This document shows, piece by piece, positions 1-6,938 of a stretch of 48,632 nt of DNA. The stretch is taken from NCBI GenBank assembly GCA_021783095.1, contig JAJXUG010000029.1, forward strand, positions 1-48,632, read 5' to 3'. Under the pieces are notes generated by a model that worked only from the letters and a program-made list of their open reading frames with translations, did no database searches and was not told the origin of the DNA. The position numbers were made by a program, and so were the translations under genes. Source of the DNA: Chloroflexota bacterium (lineage in GTDB: Bacteria; Chloroflexota; Limnocylindria; Limnocylindrales; CSP1-4). The first letter of the stretch is position 1. Each line of letters starts with the position of its first letter.

Positions 1-160
1 CGCCCCGATGCAGGCCGCCCCGGCGCCCGTCCAAGCCGCCCCGGTCGCCGCGCCGCTCGCGCCGCCTGCGCCGCCTGCGCCTGCGTTCGAGCCCCAGATG
101 GTCCAGCCCGCGACGTACCCGGCCGAGGCCGCCGCGGCGTCGTCCGAGGCCGGCGCCTAG
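1..160 (+). CDS. C-terminal end of a Pro/Ala-rich protein, probably TatA/TatB (partial)
   Basis: An open frame enters from the left edge and ends at TAG 158-160. The visible 52 residues are almost entirely Ala, Pro, Val and Gln, ending in a Ser/Glu/Ala stretch, which fits a disordered tail. It lies 33 nt before tatC on the same strand. TatA/TatB proteins often carry such tails and usually precede tatC, so a Tat component is the likely identity. That rests on position only, because the diagnostic N-terminal membrane helix lies outside the window. Confidence 0.5.
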   Translation, partial: APMQAAPAPVQAAPVAAPLAPPAPPAPAFEPQMVQPATYPAEAAAASSEAGA

Positions 161-193
161 CCCCTCGCCTCGAACGGGACCCCGAACACGCCA

Positions 194-994
194 ATGGCCG
201 ATGCCGACGCCCTCCGTGACGCCGGCCACCCGGCGCTGGTGACCACCGCCCCGATCCCCGCGAGCGCCCCCGAGCCGCCGTCGACGCCCAAGCCGCCGCC
301 GGGCGAGATGACGCTCGTCGAGCACCTCGTCGAGCTGCGCAACCGGCTGTTCAAGATGGCGCTCGCAGTCGCCCTCGCCGCGATCATCGGGTTCCTCCTC
401 GGAGACCCGATCATCGCGATCCTCAAGGCCCCGATCCCGGGCGGCAAGCCGCTCTACTACACGGGCCTCGGCGACGCGTTCATGATCCACGTCAAGATCG
501 CGCTGGTCGTGGGGATCATCCTCTCGATGCCGGTGATCCTGTACCAGCTCTGGGCGTTCATCGCCCCCGGCCTGACCGAGCGCGAGCGCCGGGCGTCGCT
601 GCCGTGGATCCCGGTGGCGATCGCCTTCTTCGCGCTGGGCGTCACGATCGCGTACCTCATCCTGCCGGCCGCCGCCGGGTTCCTCATCGGGTTCTCGTCG
701 GAAGCGCTCCAGCCCCTGATCACGGCCGAGGCCTACTTCGACTTCGTGACCACGCTGTTCCTCGTGTTCGGCCTGATCATGGAGTTCCCGATCATCCTGT
801 TCGCGCTCTCCCGCGTCGGGATCATCACCTCGAAGCGGCTGGCCGGCGCGCGCCGCCAGGCGATCCTGGGCATGACCGTGTTCGCGGCGATCATCACCCC
901 CGGCGGCGACCTGGTCAGCCCGATCGCGCTCCTCGCGACGATGTACATCCTGTTCGAGGGCACGATCTTCGTCGTCCGGCGGACCGGGAAGTAG
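194..994 (+). CDS. tatC: Twin-arginine translocase subunit TatC
   Basis: TatC is the membrane receptor for twin-arginine signal peptides in the Tat export pathway for folded proteins. The 266-residue product has the family opening MTLVEHLVELRNRL at about residue 39, followed by six hydrophobic segments, including LVVGIILSMPVILYQLWAFI and GLIMEFPIILFALSRVGI, and the conserved FIAPGLTERER loop. The first 38 residues form a Pro/Ala-rich extension before the family's usual start. A shorter start at ATG 309 would give a standard-length TatC. The gene follows the tail of a probable tatA/B gene and ends 13 nt before rapZ. Confidence 0.95.
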   Translation: MADADALRDAGHPALVTTAPIPASAPEPPSTPKPPPGEMTLVEHLVELRNRLFKMALAVALAAIIGFLLGDPIIAILKAPIPGGKPLYYTGLGDAFMIHVKIALVVGIILSMPVILYQLWAFIAPGLTERERRASLPWIPVAIAFFALGVTIAYLILPAAAGFLIGFSSEALQPLITAEAYFDFVTTLFLVFGLIMEFPIILFALSRVGIITSKRLAGARRQAILGMTVFAAIITPGGDLVSPIALLATMYILFEGTIFVVRRTGK

Positions 995-1007
995 CCGGGC
1001 AGAGCGC

Positions 1008-1937
1008 ATGACCGCCGAACGTCCGGTGGCAGGCGAGAACGACGGCACGGCCGCCGCGGGCGGCGACGCGACCCGGAGCCAGGAGGTCGTGGTCCTGACG
1101 GGCCTCTCGGGCGGCGGCAAGACGGCGGCGGCGAAGCTGTTCGAGGACCTCGGCTACACCGTCGTCGACAACCTGCCCGGCGAGCTGCTGCGCGACCTCG
1201 CGGACCTCGTCGCCACTGACCCGCTGCGCTTCGCGCGCACGGCGATCGTGCTCGACGTGCGCGCCGGCGACGTGCCCCTCGCGTTCGGCGCCATGCGCGG
1301 GGCGCTCGAGGGGCGCGGCATCCGGCCCGTGATCTTCTTCCTCGAGGCCGGCGACGACGTCCTGATCCGGAGGTTCAGCGAGACCCGGCACCGCCACCCG
1401 CTCGCGGACGAGCGGGGCATCGCCACCAGCATCGCGCTCGAGCGCTCGATGCTCGACAGCGTCCGGATGCAAGCCGACGTCGTCATCGACACCAGCCATT
1501 CCTCATTGCGAGAGCTTCGGGAGCGAATCTTCGCGCGCCTCGGAGACGTCCAGAACTCGGACCAGCTTTCCATACAGCTGATCAGCTTCGGGTTCAAGTA
1601 CGGCGTTCCCCTGGAGGCCGACCTCGTGCTCGACGTCCGGTTCATGAAGAACCCCCACTACATCGAGTCGCTGCGGGCGCAGAACGGGTTGACCGAGGCC
1701 GTCCGCGACTACGTCATGGGCCAGCCCATCGCCGAGTCCTTCCTCGCCCAGCTCCGCGAGCTGCTCGACCTGCTGGTCCCGGCCTACGTCGACGAGGGCA
1801 AGACCCGCCTCACGATCGCCATCGGCTGCACGGGCGGCTTCCACCGCTCGATCGTGATGACCGAGGAGCTCGCGACCTGGCTGCGGGAGCGCGACTTCGG
1901 ACCCGTCTCGGTCTTCCACCGGGAGCTCGAGCGGTGA
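1008..1937 (+). CDS. rapZ: RapZ/YvcJ-family nucleotide-binding protein
   Basis: 309 residues. A P-loop (GLSGGGKT, residues 32-39) follows a VVVLTGLSG strand. The C-terminal half has the RapZ signatures SFGFKYGVP, DVRFMKNPHY and GCTGGFHRS. In Enterobacteria RapZ is an adapter for RNase E that controls amino-sugar synthesis. In Gram-positive bacteria the homologue YvcJ is a GTP/ATP-binding protein linked to competence. The rapZ-yvcK-whiA order seen here is the classic Firmicute/Actinobacterial arrangement, so a YvcJ-like role is more likely than RNase E adaptation. The stop codon overlaps the GTG of yvcK. Confidence 0.93.
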   Translation: MTAERPVAGENDGTAAAGGDATRSQEVVVLTGLSGGGKTAAAKLFEDLGYTVVDNLPGELLRDLADLVATDPLRFARTAIVLDVRAGDVPLAFGAMRGALEGRGIRPVIFFLEAGDDVLIRRFSETRHRHPLADERGIATSIALERSMLDSVRMQADVVIDTSHSSLRELRERIFARLGDVQNSDQLSIQLISFGFKYGVPLEADLVLDVRFMKNPHYIESLRAQNGLTEAVRDYVMGQPIAESFLAQLRELLDLLVPAYVDEGKTRLTIAIGCTGGFHRSIVMTEELATWLRERDFGPVSVFHRELER

Positions 1938-3346
1938 ACCTGCGCCGCTGGCTCACCATCGGCATCGGGGTGAAGCGCTGGCTGCTCCTCGCGTTCATCG
2001 GGCTGGTGATCCTCGCCCTCGGCATCGCGCAGATGATCCGCAACGTCACCGCCGGGCTGGACCCGGCCGATCCCATCATGGGGTTGGTGAACCTCCTGAC
2101 CTTCCAGTTCCTGCCCTACCAGGCGCGCGGCATCCTGCTGGGCGTCGCCGGCGTCCTGCTGTTCGTGCTCGGCTCGTACCGGCTGGTCCGGGCGCTCGTG
2201 GACCCGTTCGCGCTGTGGGACCGCGACCAGCCGATGGTCGAGGTGATCTACCAGAAGCGGTTCTTGGCCCGCGGCCCCAAGATCGTGGCGATCGGCGGCG
2301 GCACGGGGCTCTCGACGCTGCTGCGCGGCCTCAAGGAGCACACGTCCAACCTGACCGCGGTGGTCACCGTTGCCGACGACGGCGGCTCGTCGGGCGTCCT
2401 GCGCGCCGAGCTCGGCATTCCCGCAGTGGGCGACATCCGCAACTGCATCGTGGCGCTCGCCGACTCCGAGCCGCTGATGGCGCGCCTGCTCCAGTACCGC
2501 TTCCCGGGCACCGGCCCCGCCACCGCATCGACGGCCGAGCCCGACAAGCCCTCAGCAGCCGACGCCGCGGGGATGCCCGTGGACGGGCCGTTCGCGGCCG
2601 CCGAGGCCGGCCTCGGGGGCCATGCGGTGGGCAACCTGCTCCTGGCCGCGCTCGTGCAGATCGAGAAGGGCGACTTCGAGCAGGGCGTTCGAGAGATGAA
2701 CCGAGTCCTCGCGGTACGCGGCAGCGTGGTGCCGGCCACGGGAACCGTGCTCACGATGCACGCCCGCCTCGAGGACGGCTCCGAGGTCGTGGGCCAGAGC
2801 AGGATCGCCCACACCGCCGGGATCGAGCGGGTGTGGGTGACGCCCGGCGACGTGCGGCCCACCGAGGACGCGCTCCGGGCCATCGCGGACGCGGACGTGA
2901 TCGTGCTCGGGCCCGGCAGCCTCTACACGAGCCTCCTGCCCGCGCTCCTCGTGCCGGGGATCCGCGAGGCGATCGCCGCATCCGGCGCCCTCGTGGTCTT
3001 CGCCTGCAACGTCGCCACGCAGGCTGGCGAGACCTCGGGCTACGACTTGGCCGACCACCTGGACGCGCTCGCGCTCCACGAGGTCGCGCACCTGCCCGAC
3101 GTGGTGCTGGCCAACAACCGCTTCGATGCCGTCGGTGGGGAGGGCTGGACCGGCGAGGCCGTTCGGCTCCGCTGGCCGCCCAAGGGGCACACGGGGGCCA
3201 GGCTCGTCCTCGACGACCTCGTCGACCGGGCCAACGCACGGCGTCACGACCCGGAGCGCCTCGCCGTTTCCATCATGCGGGCCTGGGACCGGGAGGGCGG
3301 ACGCCGCCGACGGCCGGCCTCCGCGCGCGCCGAGCGGTCCGCATAG
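1934..3346 (+). CDS. yvcK: YvcK/CofD-family gluconeogenesis factor with a membrane anchor
   Basis: 470 residues, starting at GTG 1934 inside the rapZ stop (4-nt overlap). Two hydrophobic segments (about residues 16-34 and 64-82) precede the CofD-like fold. The fold starts at KIVAIGGGTGLS (116-127), continues with VVTVADDGGSSG and GDIRNCIVALAD, then GHAVGNLLLAAL and GPGSLYTSLLP. YvcK proteins bind UDP-sugars and are needed for growth on gluconeogenic carbon and for cell-shape control. The N-terminal pair of membrane helices is absent from the shorter Bacillus protein and would tether this one to the membrane. An Ala/Pro-rich loop of about 25 residues sits before GHAVGN. Confidence 0.92.
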   Translation: MNLRRWLTIGIGVKRWLLLAFIGLVILALGIAQMIRNVTAGLDPADPIMGLVNLLTFQFLPYQARGILLGVAGVLLFVLGSYRLVRALVDPFALWDRDQPMVEVIYQKRFLARGPKIVAIGGGTGLSTLLRGLKEHTSNLTAVVTVADDGGSSGVLRAELGIPAVGDIRNCIVALADSEPLMARLLQYRFPGTGPATASTAEPDKPSAADAAGMPVDGPFAAAEAGLGGHAVGNLLLAALVQIEKGDFEQGVREMNRVLAVRGSVVPATGTVLTMHARLEDGSEVVGQSRIAHTAGIERVWVTPGDVRPTEDALRAIADADVIVLGPGSLYTSLLPALLVPGIREAIAASGALVVFACNVATQAGETSGYDLADHLDALALHEVAHLPDVVLANNRFDAVGGEGWTGEAVRLRWPPKGHTGARLVLDDLVDRANARRHDPERLAVSIMRAWDREGGRRRRPASARAERSA

Positions 3347-3352
3347 GGCGGG

Positions 3353-4279
3353 ATGTCCGAGGCCGAGCGAGACCTGGTCGCGGCGCTGCGGGCCGAGGTG
3401 GCGGCGGTCGACCCCGCCCGCCCCTGCGACCGGATCGCCGAGCTGGCGGGCCTGGGGTCTGCCCTCGTCACCCGCGAGACCACCGTGGCTCGGCTCGCCG
3501 TGCGGCTGGGCGGCCATGCCGGATCCCCGCGGTCCCACGGCGTGCGCCGGGCCATCACGCTGCCGCCCGCGTCGTTCGCGTGGGCCCAGGCCCCCGAGCA
3601 CTGCCGCCTGGCGTGGCTCCGCGGCCGGTTCCTCGCCCGCGGGTCGCTCAGCCTGGCTGCGGGGCGCGCCCACCTCGAGTTCGTGGTGCCGATCGAGGAG
3701 GCGGAGGTGCTCGCCGGGCGACTGGCCGAGGTGGGGCTCCCGGCGTCTTGGCGCGTCCGGCGCGGCGCGGGGGTCGTCACCTGGAAGAGCGCGGAGTCCA
3801 TCGCCGTGTTCCTGGGGCGGATCGGCGCCAGCGCCGCGCTGCTCGAGCTCCAGGCCCGGGGGGTGGCGCGCAGCCTCCGCGGCGAGCTCAACCGCGTCAT
3901 CAACGCCGAATCGGCGAACCTGCAGCGCTCGGTGGCCGCGGCCGGCCGCCAGCTCGCCGCGATCGAGCTGCTCGACGGGGACGGGCGGCTCGCCGAGCAG
4001 CCCCGGACCGTGCGCGCCGTGGCCGAGGCCCGCCGCGAGACCCCCGAGGCCTCGCTGTCCGACATCGCGGCCCGGCTTGAGATCCACCGGTCAGCCGTCC
4101 AGCGGGCGCTCGACAGGCTTGAGCGGCTGGCCCTCCACGACGACGAGGGGATCGGCCAGCGGCGCGGCCACCGTCCATCCGGCAGGGTCGGGGAGGCCGG
4201 CGGGGGCCGCCGGGCGGGCCGCGCGTCGCGTTCTGGCGTGCCGGTGGGCACGGAGGCCACGCATTCGCCTCTGGCATGA
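3353..4279 (+). CDS. whiA: DNA-binding protein WhiA
   Basis: 308 residues. WhiA combines an N-terminal LAGLIDADG-like domain, here including LRGRFLARGSLSLAAGRAHL, with a C-terminal helix-turn-helix. The diagnostic RGELNRVINAESANLQRSV stretch is present, followed by the HTH segment SLSDIAARLEIHRSAVQRAL. WhiA regulates sporulation septation in Streptomyces and influences cell division and chromosome segregation in Bacillus. It starts 6 nt after yvcK, completing the rapZ-yvcK-whiA operon. The last 40 residues or so are Gly/Arg-rich and probably disordered. Its end overlaps the predicted promoter of tpiA. Confidence 0.93.
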   Translation: MSEAERDLVAALRAEVAAVDPARPCDRIAELAGLGSALVTRETTVARLAVRLGGHAGSPRSHGVRRAITLPPASFAWAQAPEHCRLAWLRGRFLARGSLSLAAGRAHLEFVVPIEEAEVLAGRLAEVGLPASWRVRRGAGVVTWKSAESIAVFLGRIGASAALLELQARGVARSLRGELNRVINAESANLQRSVAAAGRQLAAIELLDGDGRLAEQPRTVRAVAEARRETPEASLSDIAARLEIHRSAVQRALDRLERLALHDDEGIGQRRGHRPSGRVGEAGGGRRAGRASRSGVPVGTEATHSPLA

Positions 4280-4280
4280 T
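4275..4280 (+). promoter_or_regulatory. Extended -10 promoter of tpiA (predicted leaderless)
   Basis: TGG followed by CATGAT (4275-4280) matches an extended -10 box. With the last T at -7, the transcript would begin at 4287, the A of the tpiA ATG. There is no Shine-Dalgarno sequence before that ATG. The site lies in the last codons of whiA. Confidence 0.5.
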
Positions 4281-4286
4281 CTCGGC

Positions 4287-5072
4287 ATGCGCCCGATTGT
4301 GATTGCCGCCAACTGGAAGATGAACACCACCCCCGCCGACGCCGGCGACCTCGCGCGGACCATCGCGGCCCGCACCCGGGAGCCGGGCGTGACGCGCGTG
4401 ATCTGCCCACCCTACGTGAGCCTCGCCGCGGTCCGTGACGGGCTCACCGGCGAGGATGTGGGCGTGGGGGCCCAGAACGTCCACCACGAGCTCGCCGGGG
4501 CGTACACCGGCGAGGTGTCCGTCCCGATGCTGGCCGGACTTGCCACCTGGGTCATCCTCGGCCACTCCGAGCGCCGGGCCTACTTCGGCGAGACCGACGC
4601 CCTGATCGGCAAGAAGCTCGACCGGGCGCTCGCGGGCGGCCTGCGCCCCATCCTGTGCGTGGGCGAGGTGCTCGCCGAGCGCGAGGCCGGACGCGAGACG
4701 CAGGTCGTGGGCGCGCAGCTCAAGGGCGCCCTCGAGGGCCGCGACCCCGAGGCGCTCGCCGCCGCCGGCCTCGTCATCGCGTACGAGCCCGTGTGGGCCA
4801 TCGGCACCGGCAAGAACGCCCGAGGCGCCGATGCCGAGGCGATGGCGCAGGCGATCCGCGCCAGCCTCCGCGCGCTGGGGTGGGGGAGCCGCGCCGACGA
4901 GACGCCGGTCCTGTACGGCGGGTCGGTGACCTCGGGCAACATCGAGGAGTTCCTCGCTGAGTCGGGCGTCGACGGCGCGCTGATCGGCGGGGCCTCGCTC
5001 AAGCCCGACGAGATGGCGGGCATCTGCGCGCGCGCCGGGATCACGGCAAGGGCGCGCGGGCTCGCCTCGTGA
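4287..5072 (+). CDS. tpiA: Triosephosphate isomerase
   Basis: Interconverts dihydroxyacetone phosphate and glyceraldehyde 3-phosphate in glycolysis. 261 residues, the usual length. Visible catalytic residues are N9 and K11 (AANWKMN), H93 (GHSERR) and E167 (YEPVWAIGTG), with the phosphate-binding YGGSV loop near the C-terminus. The ATG at 4287 gives exactly the family N-terminus. There is no ribosome binding site and a -10 box lies just upstream, so translation may be leaderless. It is followed with 4-nt overlap by gpmI, another glycolytic enzyme. Confidence 0.97.
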   Translation: MRPIVIAANWKMNTTPADAGDLARTIAARTREPGVTRVICPPYVSLAAVRDGLTGEDVGVGAQNVHHELAGAYTGEVSVPMLAGLATWVILGHSERRAYFGETDALIGKKLDRALAGGLRPILCVGEVLAEREAGRETQVVGAQLKGALEGRDPEALAAAGLVIAYEPVWAIGTGKNARGADAEAMAQAIRASLRALGWGSRADETPVLYGGSVTSGNIEEFLAESGVDGALIGGASLKPDEMAGICARAGITARARGLAS

Positions 5073-6649
5073 CGGGGTCGGGCGGCCGGCCCCGCCCGGT
5101 CGTCCTGGTCGTCCTCGACGGGTTCGGGATCGGGCGGTCCAGGGACGCCGACGCGATCGCGGCCGCCGCGATGCCCCGCTGGCGGGCGCTCGTCGACCGC
5201 TGGCCGCACAGTGTGCTCCAGGCGTCCGAGGGCGCGGTCGCGCTGCCCAGGGGCCAGATGGGCAACTCCGAGGTGGGCCACCTCAACCTCGGCACCGGGC
5301 GCCCGGTGCTCCAGGACCTGCCGCGGATCGACGCTGCGATCGCCGACGGGTCGTTCTACGAGCGCCCGGCGCTGATCGACGCCTGCACGCGCGCCAAGGA
5401 GGTCGGCCGCCTGCACGCAGTCGGCCTGATCGGCCCCGGCGGCGTCCACAGCCACGACCGCCACCTCGTGGCGCTCGTGGAGCTGGCGGCCCGCATTGGC
5501 GTGCCGAAGGTCGTGGTCCACGCGCTGCTCGACGGCCGCGACCTGGCCCCGAGCTCCGCGCTCGGGCTCATGGCGGATCTCGAGGCGCGCCTCGCCGCGG
5601 CCCACCCCGACGCCAAGGTCGCCTCGGTGGGCGGCCGCTACTACGCGATGGACCGCGACAAGCGCTGGGAGCGCACCGAGCGGGGCTACGACGCGATCGT
5701 CCACGCCGAGGGCCTGCACGCCCCGTCGGCCAGCGTGGCGATCGAGGCCGCGTACGCCCGCGGCGAGACCGACGAGTTCGTCGCGCCCACCGTCATCGAC
5801 GGGACCGACGGCGAGCTGCGCGACCGCGACCCCATCGTGCACTTCAACTTCCGGGCGGACCGGGCCCGCCAGCTGACGCACGCCCTTGCCGACGCCGACT
5901 TCGAGCTCTTCGACCGCACCAGCCCGTCGGGCCGCCCGGCGCCGCGCGGCCTGCTCGTCGTCACGATGACCGAGTACGAGGCCGGCCTGCCGGTCGAGGT
6001 GGCGTTCGGGCCGGAGGAGACTCGCTCGCTGGCACAGGCGATCTCCGAGCAGGGCTGGACGCAGTTCCACGTGGCGGAGACCGAGAAGTACGCCCACGTC
6101 ACCTACTTCTTCAACGGCGGCGTGGAGAAGCCCTGGCCGGGCGAGGAGCGCAAGCTCGTCCAGAGCCCCAAGGTGGCGACCTACGACCTCCAGCCCGAGA
6201 TGAGCGCCGACGGCGTCACCTCGGAGCTCGTCGCCGCGATCGAGTCGGGCAGGTACGACTTCATCGTCGCCAACTACGCCAACCCGGACATGGTGGGCCA
6301 CACCGGCGTCTGGGACGCCACGCTGCGCGCCCTGGCAACGATCGACGACTGCCTGGGCCGGGTGGCCGACGCCATCGGGCGGGTCGAGGCGGCCGATCCC
6401 GAGGGTCCGGGCGCGGTGCTGTTCGTCACGTCCGACCACGGCAACGCGGACGAGCTCCGCGACGCTGATGGCAACCCCGTGACGGCGCACTCGCTGAACC
6501 CCGTGCCGCTCCTGGGCATCGGCCGCGCGATGGCCGGCCGGACCCTCCGCGACGGGGTCCTCGCCGACGTCGCGCCGACGATCCTCAAGCTCGTCGGGCT
6601 GCCCCGCTGGGAGGGGATGACCGGGACGTCGCGTCTCGATCCCGCCTGA
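5069..6649 (+). CDS. gpmI: 2,3-bisphosphoglycerate-independent phosphoglycerate mutase
   Basis: Interconverts 3- and 2-phosphoglycerate using two metal ions. 526 residues. The alkaline-phosphatase fold is shown by LVVLDGFGIG (metal-binding D17), the phosphoserine loop QMGNSEVGHLNLG (S67), GLIGPGGVHSHDRH and the C-terminal TSDHGNADELRD. GTG 5069 overlaps the tpiA stop in a GTGA junction, so translational coupling is likely. Confidence 0.96.
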   Translation: MTGSGGRPRPVVLVVLDGFGIGRSRDADAIAAAAMPRWRALVDRWPHSVLQASEGAVALPRGQMGNSEVGHLNLGTGRPVLQDLPRIDAAIADGSFYERPALIDACTRAKEVGRLHAVGLIGPGGVHSHDRHLVALVELAARIGVPKVVVHALLDGRDLAPSSALGLMADLEARLAAAHPDAKVASVGGRYYAMDRDKRWERTERGYDAIVHAEGLHAPSASVAIEAAYARGETDEFVAPTVIDGTDGELRDRDPIVHFNFRADRARQLTHALADADFELFDRTSPSGRPAPRGLLVVTMTEYEAGLPVEVAFGPEETRSLAQAISEQGWTQFHVAETEKYAHVTYFFNGGVEKPWPGEERKLVQSPKVATYDLQPEMSADGVTSELVAAIESGRYDFIVANYANPDMVGHTGVWDATLRALATIDDCLGRVADAIGRVEAADPEGPGAVLFVTSDHGNADELRDADGNPVTAHSLNPVPLLGIGRAMAGRTLRDGVLADVAPTILKLVGLPRWEGMTGTSRLDPA

Positions 6650-6676
6650 ACCCGGGGCGGACGGCCCCAGGTCTGG

Positions 6677-6682
6677 TACCAT
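6677..6682 (+). promoter_or_regulatory. Extended -10 promoter of secG
   Basis: TGG plus TACCAT is a full TGnTAnnnT match in the gpmI-secG gap. The predicted start at about 6689 gives a 28-nt leader containing the GGAGG ribosome binding site at 6701. Confidence 0.55.
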
Positions 6683-6716
6683 CCGCCTCCGTCACACCTC
6701 GGAGGACCTCGATTCC

Positions 6717-6938
6717 GTGAACGCCTTCCTGGCGATCGGCCAGATCATCCTCGACATCGCGCTCATCATCGCGATCCTGATGCAGGCGCGCGGGACCGGC
6801 CTGTCCGGAACGTTCGGCGGTGACTCGGCGGTCTATCGCAGCCGCCGCGGCATCGAGCGCCGCCTCTGGCAGTTCACGATCCTGCTGATGGTGCTGTTCG
6901 TGATCTTCGCGCTGGTGTCGTTCGCCTCGCAGAAGTGA
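6717..6938 (+). CDS. secG: Preprotein translocase subunit SecG
   Basis: 73 residues with two hydrophobic helices (about 4-22 and 49-70) separated by the SecG loop MQARGTGLSGTFGGDSAVYR. SecG assists SecYE/SecA in protein export. Translation starts at GTG 6717, 11 nt after a clear GGAGG. The stop overlaps the GTG of the following solute-binding protein gene, so the two are probably co-translated. Confidence 0.93.
   Translation: MNAFLAIGQIILDIALIIAILMQARGTGLSGTFGGDSAVYRSRRGIERRLWQFTILLMVLFVIFALVSFASQK

Noticed and set aside
2215-4080. Very long overlapping open frames (up to 621 codons) over yvcK and whiA.
   Set aside because: They are frame-shifted shadows in GC-rich DNA, with Arg/Pro/Gly-rich nonsense composition. 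The yvcK and whiA frames have clear family motifs.
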